Part shown: one piece after another, positions 9,094 to 17,201 of the stretch
Numbering within the stretch: the stretch's first letter is position 1
Layout of the letters: every line of letters begins with the position of its first letter
Origin: Aurantibacter_A sp039941195
Lineage (GTDB): Bacteria > Bacteroidota > Bacteroidia > Flavobacteriales > Flavobacteriaceae
Length of the DNA: 64,000 nucleotides
Reading direction: 5' to 3'
NCBI RefSeq assembly: GCF_039941195.1
Contig: NZ_JBDVFA010000012.1
Span: 1-64,000, forward strand
Translations under genes and position numbers: made by a program
Notes under the pieces: model-generated
The model's database searches: none
The model's input: the letters and a program-made list of their open reading frames with translations, nothing else
What the model was told of the DNA's origin: nothing

Positions 9094-10476
9094 ATGAAAA
9101 ATAGCCTTACTGCATTTCTTGTGTTTTCTCTCCTAATTTCGTGTGGAGAGAAAAAAACTGTTGATTCGAATATGAAGGAAGATAAAGTTGAAAAAGTGAA
9201 ATTGATGACCCTTGATCCTGGTCATTTTCATGCAGCTTTGGTGCATAAAAAAATGTACCCCCAAGTAGATTCTACGATTTATGTGTTTGCACCAGAAGGA
9301 CCAGAAGTTCATGATTTTTTAAAGAAAATTGAAACTTATAATACGCGTGAAAGCGAGGCAACAGATTGGAAAGTTTTAGAAAATGTTTCAGATGACTATT
9401 TGAATAAAATGGTTTCTGAGAAACCAGGGAATGTCATGATAGTTGCTGGTAAAAACTCCAAGAAAATCGATTACATTTTAGCGGCAGTGAATGCAGGTTT
9501 AAATGTCTATGCAGATAAACCTTTGGTTATAAATTCTGACGGGTTTGAAAAGTTAAAGAAGGCCTTTAAGTTAGCGAAAGAGAAAGATGTACTTATCTAT
9601 GATATTATGACAGAGCGTTTTGAGTCTACGACGATGATGCAAAAGTTGTTTTCGACAATGCCTTCAGTTTTTGGAGAGTTAATAGAAGGTACTCCAGAAG
9701 ATCCCGCAATAGTAAAAGAAAGTGTACATCATTTTTTTAAGTACGTTTCAGGTCAAGCACTAGTTCGACCACCATGGTTTTTTGATATTAATGAGGAGGG
9801 AGAAGGCATTGTAGATGTTACTACCCATTTAGTAGATCTCGTTCAATGGGAAGCATACCCGAATCAAATTATAGACACTAGCGATATTGAAATGGTAAAT
9901 GCCAGACGTTGGCCGACTGTACTTACAGATGAGGAGTTTGAGGGAGTAACTGGGTTAAGTGAATTTCCCGATTATTTAGATAAAGATTTGGTTGACGGAA
10001 AACTAAATGTTTATAGTAATGGTGAAATGACATATAAAATTAAAGACAAATATGCTAAGGTTTCTGTGATATGGAACTACCAAGCACCAGAAGGAACAGG
10101 AGATACACACTTTAGTATAATGAGAGGTACTAAAAGTGATTTGATAATTAAACAAGGACATGGTGAAAACTACAAGCCTGTTTTATATGTGCGACCTAAA
10201 AATAAGGAGGGGTTTGATGAGGTTATCAATGAAGCGATTGCAGGAGCAGTACAAATGCAATTTGAAGGAACAACAACCGAGTTAATGAAAGACGGTACAT
10301 GGCGAATAAACATTCCAGATGAATTTAAGATTGGTCATGAAGCCCATTTCGGTCAAGTAACCTCTAATTATTTAAAGTATTTGGAAGAAGGTAAATTACC
10401 AGAATGGGAAGTGCCTAATATGGTTGCAAAGTATTATACAACTATTGAGGCCTACAAATTGGCGCGTGAGAAGTAA
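9094..10476 (+). CDS. Gfo/Idh/MocA-like lipoprotein oxidoreductase with distinct C-terminal domain
   Basis: A 460-residue protein with a lipoprotein signal (FSLLISCGEK). The N-terminal half is Rossmann-like (KLMTLDPGHFHAAL, then VYADKPLVI with the family Lys-Pro), but the glycine-rich loop is replaced by DPGHFH, so cofactor binding may differ from the neighbour. The C-terminal half, with GIVDVTTHLVDLVQWEAYP, fits the putative-oxidoreductase C-terminal family seen in Bacteroidota. It follows the Tat-exported paralogue by 50 bases. Two unlike members side by side suggest an oxidation step and a later reduction step on 3-keto sugars; which does which cannot be read from the sequence. Confidence 0.8.
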   Translation: MKNSLTAFLVFSLLISCGEKKTVDSNMKEDKVEKVKLMTLDPGHFHAALVHKKMYPQVDSTIYVFAPEGPEVHDFLKKIETYNTRESEATDWKVLENVSDDYLNKMVSEKPGNVMIVAGKNSKKIDYILAAVNAGLNVYADKPLVINSDGFEKLKKAFKLAKEKDVLIYDIMTERFESTTMMQKLFSTMPSVFGELIEGTPEDPAIVKESVHHFFKYVSGQALVRPPWFFDINEEGEGIVDVTTHLVDLVQWEAYPNQIIDTSDIEMVNARRWPTVLTDEEFEGVTGLSEFPDYLDKDLVDGKLNVYSNGEMTYKIKDKYAKVSVIWNYQAPEGTGDTHFSIMRGTKSDLIIKQGHGENYKPVLYVRPKNKEGFDEVINEAIAGAVQMQFEGTTTELMKDGTWRINIPDEFKIGHEAHFGQVTSNYLKYLEEGKLPEWEVPNMVAKYYTTIEAYKLAREK

Positions 10477-10574
10477 TCTTTGAGAAAATATAAATTGCAA
10501 TAATCAATTTGCTCATTTTCATCAACATAATTTATTCCCGGAAGTATGATTCCTAGAAGCTTTAGTTTGTTTGA

Positions 10575-11003
10575 TTAAATATCAATAATATCTTTATATT
10601 CTAAGAAAAAATCTTCCAGTAATTTCATGTTTTTATCGAGAAACTGCATTGTTTCTTGCCAGGTGTTTTTGTTGTGAATGGAGACATTGTTTAATTCAAG
10701 ATACACTTTAGATATCTCTTTACCATTTTCAAGAAAATAGGAATCATCAAAAATTGCTTCGGGCCAATATTCATCAGTTATTATCGATTTTAAAGAAATT
10801 AGCTTCTCCCATAGTGTAATTCTTTTCTCTAAGTCAACGGTATCTATGTCCATTGATACTCGAGCCTTTTTTACATCGAAATCGAATTTGAAAAGCAGTC
10901 CTTTTATTTTGGTATTGTATAAAATCCATTTACGAGGATACGATTTACCAAAGGCAATCCAGAAATCTTGACGTAATTTTTTAGATTCTTCTTTACTAAA
11001 CAT
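10575..11003 (-). CDS. DUF4268 domain protein
   Basis: A 142-residue soluble protein, the whole of which resembles the DUF4268 domain (KLRQDFWIAFGKSYPRKW near the start, acidic and aromatic-rich after). Function unknown. Its ATG overlaps the stop codon of the upstream ZIP transporter gene (TAATG), so the pair is translationally coupled. No link between the two functions is known to me. Confidence 0.7.
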   Translation of the reverse strand: MFSKEESKKLRQDFWIAFGKSYPRKWILYNTKIKGLLFKFDFDVKKARVSMDIDTVDLEKRITLWEKLISLKSIITDEYWPEAIFDDSYFLENGKEISKVYLELNNVSIHNKNTWQETMQFLDKNMKLLEDFFLEYKDIIDI

Positions 11004-11674
11004 TAGATGAAATATGCAATTACTATACCGAGCATAATTACGGCTAATTTTCTAAGGTTAAAACTATGACCTTCTGAACTTTCGAAAAGGATAACCGTAG
11101 AAATATGAAGAAATACACCAATTACTAATGCCGTAATGGGTACATGATATTTGTCAAGTGCATCAAAATTTGCAGCGATGTATGTTCCAAGTGGAGTCAT
11201 TAGAGAAAATAACGTTATGAAAACAAAGGCCTTCGAGCGCGAGATTCTTGAATTAAATAAGAAGATACTTAAGATTATAGCAATAGGTACTTTATGAATT
11301 AAAATTCCATATATAATACTTCCATCATGATCTATTGGAAAACCTTCTAAAACTGAATGAATGCATAAGCTGATAAAAAGCAAAACTGGAAAGTTGCTTT
11401 TTTCACTATCAATATGCACATGGCCATGTTCAGCACCTTTAGAGAAAAATTCAAGAAATATTTGCAACAATATTCCCGTCATAATAAATAATCCAACAGT
11501 TTTAGAATCGGATTGCTCATATACTTCAGGTAATAATTCGAAAATAGTAAGTGCCAATAGAAAACCACCACTAAACGCAAGAACGAGCTTAAAGTTGCTT
11601 TTATTCTTTAGTCTGGTAACTCGGACTAATATATAACTGAGCAAAACTGCAAGAATGGGTAATATATAAATCAT
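11003..11674 (-). CDS. ZIP family metal (zinc/iron) transporter
   Basis: About 223 residues with some seven to eight membrane segments. The ZIP signature is present: HSVLEGFPID in one helix and HKVPIAIIL in the next, supplying the metal-binding His residues; a short variable loop contains HGHVH, a typical metal-sensing loop. It would import zinc or another divalent metal across the inner membrane. The start at 11674 (MIYILPILAV) is preferred to 11740, since the earlier stretch is polar and overlaps the divergent promoter of the methyltransferase gene. It is followed by the overlapping DUF4268 gene. Confidence 0.88.
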   Translation of the reverse strand: MIYILPILAVLLSYILVRVTRLKNKSNFKLVLAFSGGFLLALTIFELLPEVYEQSDSKTVGLFIMTGILLQIFLEFFSKGAEHGHVHIDSEKSNFPVLLFISLCIHSVLEGFPIDHDGSIIYGILIHKVPIAIILSIFLFNSRISRSKAFVFITLFSLMTPLGTYIAANFDALDKYHVPITALVIGVFLHISTVILFESSEGHSFNLRKLAVIMLGIVIAYFI

Positions 11675-11724
11675 TAAGTAAATTGGCTTTCTTGTAATTT
11701 GAGTGTCAAGGCGCAAAAATACTG

Positions 11725-11732
11725 TATTTTTG
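11725..11732 (+). promoter_or_regulatory. -7 promoter element for the THUMP methyltransferase gene
   Basis: TATTTTTG, followed by C, matches the Bacteroidota -7 consensus and sits 20 bases before the chosen ATG at 11753. It supports that start and excludes the in-frame ATG at 11699. Confidence 0.6.
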
Positions 11733-11752
11733 CGGCACAATTTATCATGGGT

Positions 11753-12910
11753 ATGAACAATAATTTTAAAATGGTCGCGAAGACCCTTTTTGGTTTTGAA
11801 GAGATTTTAGCTAAAGAAATACGGAATTTGGGCGGCGGAAATGTAGTTCCAGGAGTACGAAGTGTGAGCTTTGAAGGGGACACAGGGTTTATGTATAAGG
11901 CTAATCTTTGTGCGAGAACGGCAATAAAAATTATTAAACCTATTCATTCATTTACAGTTAGAACTGAAAATGAACTATATCGTAATATCTACGCTATGGA
12001 TTGGGTAGAATATCTTGCTGTTGATATGACTTTTGCAATAGATACTACAGTAAACTCTGACAATTTTACACATTCTTTATATGTGTCGCAAAAAGTTAAA
12101 GATGCGATCGTTGATAAATTTCGAAGTACAGACGGTAAGCGACCAGATGTAGATGTTAAAAATCCTGACTTGAGAGTCAATATTCATATTCAAAAGGAAC
12201 ATTGTAATGTTTCTATCGATAGTTCAGGTAGGTCTTTACACCAACGAGGTTATCGTACTGCTACGAATATTGCACCTATTAATGAAGTTTTAGCTTCTGG
12301 ATTATTATTGATGAGTGGTTGGCACGGACAGTCCGATTTTATGGATCCAATGTGCGGTAGTGGTACTTTCTTAACTGAAGCAGCTATGATTGCATGTAAT
12401 ATTCCAGCAAATATTAATAGAAAAGGGTTTGCGTTTGAAAAATGGCACGATTTTGATGAAGAACTTTTTAATAAAATTGTAGATGTCAGTTTAAATAAAA
12501 CAAAGGAATTTAATCACAAAATACTAGGATATGATAAGGCACCATCCGCAGTTAGAAAGACAGGTGATAATGTCGAAAATGCAAATCTAGAGGACTATAT
12601 AACAGTAGAACGAAAGAATTTTTTTAAAACAGAAAAAAATACAGAAGGTCCACTTCATATGGTTTTTAACCCTCCATATGGAGAGCGATTAAATCTTGAT
12701 ATGGAAGAGTTCTATTCTTCAATAGGCGATACGTTAAAACAAGGGTATCCAGGAACAAATGCATGGTTAATTACTTCTAATATGGAAGCTTTGAAGTATG
12801 TAGGTCTACGTACATCAAAGAAAATAAAAGTTTTCAATAGTCATTTAGAATCCCGTTTTGTAAAGTACGAAATGTATGAGGGGAGTAGAAAAAGGAGAGA
12901 TAAGCATTAA
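11753..12910 (+). CDS. THUMP-domain class I SAM-dependent RNA methyltransferase (RlmL N-half type)
   Basis: About 385 residues. The N-terminal part (KMVAKTLFGFEEILAKEI) and following 150 residues form the ferredoxin-like/THUMP RNA-binding region; the C-terminal part is a Rossmann methyltransferase with FMDPMCGSGTFLTEA (SAM binding) and FNPPYGERL (the N-P-P-Y catalytic motif of N2-guanine or N6-adenine methylation). The architecture is that of the first half of E. coli RlmL, which makes m2G2445 in 23S rRNA, so that is the likely target. The second half (RlmK) is absent, normal for this lineage. Starts at 11699 and 11747 are possible but less likely given the promoter. Confidence 0.85.
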   Translation: MNNNFKMVAKTLFGFEEILAKEIRNLGGGNVVPGVRSVSFEGDTGFMYKANLCARTAIKIIKPIHSFTVRTENELYRNIYAMDWVEYLAVDMTFAIDTTVNSDNFTHSLYVSQKVKDAIVDKFRSTDGKRPDVDVKNPDLRVNIHIQKEHCNVSIDSSGRSLHQRGYRTATNIAPINEVLASGLLLMSGWHGQSDFMDPMCGSGTFLTEAAMIACNIPANINRKGFAFEKWHDFDEELFNKIVDVSLNKTKEFNHKILGYDKAPSAVRKTGDNVENANLEDYITVERKNFFKTEKNTEGPLHMVFNPPYGERLNLDMEEFYSSIGDTLKQGYPGTNAWLITSNMEALKYVGLRTSKKIKVFNSHLESRFVKYEMYEGSRKRRDKH

Positions 12911-12919
12911 TGCAAATAA

Positions 12920-13705
12920 TTATTCTTCTGATTTTGGTTTCGGTTTTTCTTTTTCTTTAACTTTTTTTGGTTTCTTAGTTTTTTTATAGAGCGGTAAAAA
13001 ATAAGTTAGCGTATAATTATATCCAACTCCAAATTTACTTCCATCAGTTACTTTGTTGAAACCTGGAATAAAGAGATCGTGAAAATTCGTATCACGATTA
13101 GCGTTGGATAGAAGGAATCCTATTCTAGCGCTAAATCCGAGGTATATATTTGCAAAAAGTTCACCTTTTATACCAACAACACCTTCAAGCCAAGACGCTG
13201 TTCTACCATCAAATTCTTTAATTTCTTCACTACCTAAGGAAAATTCTGTGCCATTCCAGTAACGGTCAGCATCATATATTCGATAATTATTTACTGTTTG
13301 ACTATAGCTGCTAAAAGCGTAACGAGCACCAACAAATATTGAATTTTGTTCCCCATACCAATTGGCATACGTATTATAATCTATACCTAATTTTCCATAA
13401 CTACCAGAAGTGGTAAAATTATATAAGGTTTCTTGCTTTGTTTTTTTCTCATTCCCAAATTCGCCCGCGATATATAATTTGTAATTCAAACGGTAATCGG
13501 CCACAAATTCAATTCCACTATATTCATCAGCTATCAGCCCAGTAATTGGTCTACTTAAATCTACACCAAAACGAATTCCATATTTTTGTTTATGGGTTAC
13601 AATAGAAGAATCTATAGGAGTCGCCACTAATGTATCCGACTCTGTTTGAGCAGCGCCTAAAGCAAATACAAATGCAAAACAAAAACTAATGAAATATTTT
13701 AACAT
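12920..13705 (-). CDS. DUF6048 family outer-membrane-like protein
   Basis: A 261-residue protein with a signal peptide (FISFCFAFVFALGAAQ) and alternating aromatic beta strands (for example YGIRFGVDLSRP, LGFSARIGFLL, FGVGYNYTLTYFLPLY), as in small outer-membrane barrels. It ends in a Lys/Pro/Glu-rich tail. It fits the DUF6048 family that follows DUF6452 and RlmD in Flavobacteriia. Its start overlaps the end of the upstream DUF6452 gene by 20 bases, so the two are translated together. Function unknown. Confidence 0.75.
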   Translation of the reverse strand: MLKYFISFCFAFVFALGAAQTESDTLVATPIDSSIVTHKQKYGIRFGVDLSRPITGLIADEYSGIEFVADYRLNYKLYIAGEFGNEKKTKQETLYNFTTSGSYGKLGIDYNTYANWYGEQNSIFVGARYAFSSYSQTVNNYRIYDADRYWNGTEFSLGSEEIKEFDGRTASWLEGVVGIKGELFANIYLGFSARIGFLLSNANRDTNFHDLFIPGFNKVTDGSKFGVGYNYTLTYFLPLYKKTKKPKKVKEKEKPKPKSEE

Positions 13706-14183
13706 TTGTTATAGTGTCGTTTTGTGTTAGTGATGGGGTTAAAACTTCAATCATTTTTATCCAATTATTAATGGTTGGTCCTGTGCCCTCAATATTCTCA
13801 AAATTCATAACAAAACCACAGGCTCGTGATTTAAATTGTTCATTTAAGTCATAATTAAATACTACGGTGTCGATATCAGCTGTAGTTGAATCTGTAGGGG
13901 TTAAATTTCTTGTTATAAGAAAAGATGTTGATGTTCCATCCACACGAAGGGGAACTTGAATTTCGGTCGTTGAAACATTTTCGATTACTGGAAAGACAAC
14001 ATCATCCAAAATTCCTTGAACATTCAAAGAAGTAACCTCTTTTAACATTGAAGAGTCAAATTGATCATAAAAACGAATTACCATTTGTGGGGTAGCAGCA
14101 TCTATACAAATGTCATCCTTTTCGCATCCCGAGAAAAATATGATTACTGTAAGAATACTAAAAACTAAAGCAATTTTTTTCAT
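13686..14183 (-). CDS. DUF6452 family lipoprotein
   Basis: A 165-residue lipoprotein (signal ending FFSGCEK). The start of the mature part, ICIDAATPQMVIRFYD, is the DUF6452 hallmark, and the rest is beta-rich. It lies three bases after rlmD and overlaps the DUF6048 gene, giving the order rlmD, DUF6452, DUF6048 on one transcript. It presumably works with the DUF6048 barrel in the outer membrane, but its role is unknown. Confidence 0.75.
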   Translation of the reverse strand: MKKIALVFSILTVIIFFSGCEKDDICIDAATPQMVIRFYDQFDSSMLKEVTSLNVQGILDDVVFPVIENVSTTEIQVPLRVDGTSTSFLITRNLTPTDSTTADIDTVVFNYDLNEQFKSRACGFVMNFENIEGTGPTINNWIKMIEVLTPSLTQNDTITNVKIFH

Positions 14184-14186
14184 AGG

Positions 14187-15596
14187 CTATCGCTTTTCCA
14201 AAAGTACAACATTTTCAACATGGTGCGTTTGTGGAAACATGTCTACGGGCTGCACTTTTTTAATTACATAATCAGCGTCCATTAATTGTAAGTCTCTAGC
14301 CTGTGTTGCACTATTACAGCTAACGTATACTATTTTCTTCGGCGATATATTTAAAATTTGTTGTACCACATCTTTGTGCATTCCATCCCTAGGAGGATCA
14401 GTTATAATTACATCGGGTTTACCATTAGAAGCAATAAATTCTTCATTAAATACGTTTTTCATGTCTCCTACAAAGAAATCTGCATTTACAATTTCATTAC
14501 GCAGAGCATTTTCTTTTGCATCCATAATTGCTTCAGGAACCGCCTCTATCCCTACAACTTTTTTAACATCCCTTGAAACAAATTGGGCAATAGTACCTGT
14601 TCCTGTATATAAATCGTAAACAAGATCGTCTTTAGTTAAGCCAGCAAAATCCCTTGTAATTTTATATAATTCGTACGCCTGATTAGAATTGGTTTGATAA
14701 AATGATTTGGCATTAATCTTAAATTTCAGCCCTTCCATTTCCTCAAAGATATGATCTCTGCCAGCAAAGCAAACTATTTCTTGATCGTATATCGTATCGT
14801 TTTGCTTTTGATTTATTACATATTGCAATGACGTAATTTCATTAAATGTATGCTTAATATGATTTAATAATAATTCTCTTTTATCGCTATCATCTTCATA
14901 AAACTGAATCATTACCATAATTTCACCAGTAGATGATGTACGTATCATTAAAGTACGTAATAGTCCACGCTGATTTCTTGGATTGAAAAAAGTAAGTTCA
15001 TTTTTTTCTGAAAAATCTTTTATTTCATTTCTAATAGCATTTGAAGGGTCTGCTTGTAGATGACATTTCTCAATTTGTAGAATTTTGTCCCACATACCAG
15101 GAATATGAAATCCCAGGGCATTTTTATCATCAAAGATAATATCAGATTGTAATTCTTCTAATGTTAACCAACGGCTATCCGAAAAAGAAAATTCCATTTT
15201 ATTTCTATAGAAATATTGTTCTTTAGAACCTAAAATCGGAAATACTTCCGGAAGCTGAAGATGACCTATTCGTACTAGATTATTTTCTACCTCCTTTTGT
15301 TTATAAAAAAGTTGGTGTTCGTAACCCATATCCTGCCATTTACAACCGCCACAAACTCCGAAATGCTGACAAACAGGTTCAACTCTTTTGTCTGAAAGTG
15401 TATGAAAATTAGTTGCAACACCTTCAAAATAAGACTTTCGCTTTTTAGTAGTTTGTACGTCTACAATATCACCGGGCACAGTATTTGTCAAGAAAATAAC
15501 TCTACCATCAGGGGCTTTACCTATAGTTTTTCCTTTAGCGCCTGCGTCAACCACTTCAACATTTTCAAATATCTGGCGTCTTTTCTTTTTTCGCAT
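14187..15596 (-). CDS. rlmD: 23S rRNA (uracil-1939-C5) methyltransferase RlmD
   Basis: A 469-residue TrmA/RlmD-family enzyme that methylates a uracil in 23S rRNA. In order: an N-terminal TRAM domain (about residues 8-65), an iron-sulfur cluster site with CQHFGVCGGC and a fourth Cys in EKCHLQ, then the SAM-binding Rossmann fold (DLYTGTGTIAQF), the DPPRDGMH motif and the catalytic Cys in VYVSCNSATQARDL. All key residues are present. It starts an operon with two envelope-protein genes unrelated in function. Which uracil is modified (1939 or 747) is assigned by family similarity only. Confidence 0.92.
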   Translation of the reverse strand: MRKKKRRQIFENVEVVDAGAKGKTIGKAPDGRVIFLTNTVPGDIVDVQTTKKRKSYFEGVATNFHTLSDKRVEPVCQHFGVCGGCKWQDMGYEHQLFYKQKEVENNLVRIGHLQLPEVFPILGSKEQYFYRNKMEFSFSDSRWLTLEELQSDIIFDDKNALGFHIPGMWDKILQIEKCHLQADPSNAIRNEIKDFSEKNELTFFNPRNQRGLLRTLMIRTSSTGEIMVMIQFYEDDSDKRELLLNHIKHTFNEITSLQYVINQKQNDTIYDQEIVCFAGRDHIFEEMEGLKFKINAKSFYQTNSNQAYELYKITRDFAGLTKDDLVYDLYTGTGTIAQFVSRDVKKVVGIEAVPEAIMDAKENALRNEIVNADFFVGDMKNVFNEEFIASNGKPDVIITDPPRDGMHKDVVQQILNISPKKIVYVSCNSATQARDLQLMDADYVIKKVQPVDMFPQTHHVENVVLLEKR

Positions 15597-15771
15597 GGGT
15601 CAAAAATAAGAATAGTAAAGTTCTCTAGGAGCTAAATTTTGTGGGGATACTATTAAAAAAAGTTAAAACTATTTTATTTGGTATAACTAAGCAGTACTAT
15701 TTAATAGAAAAAGGCCCATCTCGCGACGAACCCTTTCCATACAAACAACCTAACCAAACTAATTTTATAAT

Positions 15772-16944
15772 TTATTTTTGAGAATTGAATTTTTCTAAAA
15801 TTCTACCCATTTGTTTTCCTGCTGCTTCTCTGCCTCCTAATCCAAAGGAAAGGGCAATGGTTATGGCAACCGTTCCGAGTGTGATACCAAAAGCCATGTT
15901 TATAATATCATCACCAATTCCCATAGTTTTAAGACCCATAGCTAAAAATATTGCTAGCACGCAAATTCTTACTATTGAAGCTATAAACGTATTATCATTT
16001 GTTTTAGCGATACTATTTTGTGCAATAGTAGAAACCCAATTACCGATAATAAGTATTATCAATCCGAATAAAATATTTCCTGATATATTTATAATGGTAT
16101 TTAAAATTTCAGTAAGCCTAACAAATTCTAGTTTTTCAATGGCAGTCATAATTCCGAAAATCATTATAAAGAAATAGCAAATATCTCCGATTACATTTGA
16201 TACATGAACTTTTTCTGAAAGACTACCTAAATTCATATTCTTTAGTAACTGGTCTAATTTTAAGGTTTTCAAAAGATCTTTTAATAGTTGCGTTACGAAT
16301 CTACCACCTACTGCAAAGAATATGATGATAACTACAGCGACAAGTATTTTTGGGATTGCCACAAAAAATTGTTCTAACATATTGGTTGCCGGTAATGAAA
16401 TGGTATCCATATTTAATATGTTTAAAGCAGCAATTAGTAGGGGAATGAAAATAAAAATAAAAACTATTTTTTTAAGTATGGCCACCAAATTTATATTCTC
16501 AGGTAGCTTTAATTTGGGCACAAATTTTTGAATAGTATCACCAGAAAGACCAACTAATTCGGATACTATTGTAGCTAGCATATAGCCAATATATGCTACT
16601 AAACCGGCTCCAATAATGTTTGGAATGAAAGTTAAAAAGCTGTTTAGTAAATTCTTTACAGGGTCTAAGACGTTTGTCATACCTAGTTTTTCTAAAACTA
16701 GCATAAACACAAAAATCATAATGAGAAAATATAGAAGCTTACCTATAAATTTTGAAAGCGTTATTTTATCGGTACCTAACTTATCATCAACCTTAGTTCT
16801 CTTGATAAGTTTTGTTATAAGTCTTTTAAGAAAACCAGCAACAATCCACCCTATAATTAAGATAGCTAAAGCTGCCAATGTGTTTGGAAGGTAGCCCCCG
16901 ATAGAATTTGATAAGCTGTCCGTAATATTTTGTAAGAATTCCAT
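15772..16944 (-). CDS. Mechanosensitive ion channel-like membrane protein with TM-helix repeats
   Basis: A 390-residue inner-membrane protein. It begins with an amphipathic stretch and repeated Gly/Ala-rich helices (LPNTLAALAILIIGWIVAGFLKRL; similar helices recur around residues 105 and 290), the conserved TM-helix repeat of MscS-related CmpX-type proteins. The C-terminal SFGLGGREAAGKQMG is typical of the family. It likely forms a gated pore that responds to membrane tension. It stands alone, with spacers of over 170 bases on both sides. Confidence 0.8.
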   Translation of the reverse strand: MEFLQNITDSLSNSIGGYLPNTLAALAILIIGWIVAGFLKRLITKLIKRTKVDDKLGTDKITLSKFIGKLLYFLIMIFVFMLVLEKLGMTNVLDPVKNLLNSFLTFIPNIIGAGLVAYIGYMLATIVSELVGLSGDTIQKFVPKLKLPENINLVAILKKIVFIFIFIPLLIAALNILNMDTISLPATNMLEQFFVAIPKILVAVVIIIFFAVGGRFVTQLLKDLLKTLKLDQLLKNMNLGSLSEKVHVSNVIGDICYFFIMIFGIMTAIEKLEFVRLTEILNTIINISGNILFGLIILIIGNWVSTIAQNSIAKTNDNTFIASIVRICVLAIFLAMGLKTMGIGDDIINMAFGITLGTVAITIALSFGLGGREAAGKQMGRILEKFNSQK

Positions 16945-17088
16945 ATAGCGAAAAAAAAATGGTTAGTGTCTACTATTACGACACAGAATAAATAGATAAG
17001 TCACTTTTTTTAAAAAATAAAACTGATTACACGGTTTTTTGATTATCGAAAATTGACACAAAAACAAGATGAATTAAATAAGTTTTAT

Positions 17089-17096
17089 TAGTTTTG
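17089..17096 (+). promoter_or_regulatory. Candidate -7 promoter element for rocD
   Basis: TAGTTTTG matches TAnnTTTG. It would give a leader of about 100 bases containing the inverted repeat at 17133-17148. No clear -33 box. Confidence 0.35.
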
Positions 17097-17132
17097 GGGC
17101 TCTACAAGGATGATTTCTCTCCCACGCTGAAT

Positions 17133-17148
17133 TTTCGAATCTTCGAAA
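17133..17148. repeat. Inverted repeat TTTCGAA-TC-TTCGAAA
   Basis: A perfect seven-base inverted repeat with a two-base spacer in the rocD leader. The spacer is too short for a stable RNA hairpin loop, so a protein-binding site is likelier. It could control ornithine/arginine breakdown, but no regulator is known from this window. Confidence 0.35.
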
Positions 17149-17201
17149 GGAAAAAGGTATAGAAGGAATTACTGAAGTTTTATATTAAAGTAATTTACAT
17201 C

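Noticed and set aside
14358..14619. Two plus-strand frames inside rlmD
   Set aside because: Antisense shadows of a full-length enzyme gene with all catalytic motifs.
15713..15745. Possible terminator hairpin after the mechanosensitive-channel gene
   Set aside because: On the minus strand AAAGG/CCTTT arms flank a run of Ts, but the inner part pairs poorly; not strong enough to list.
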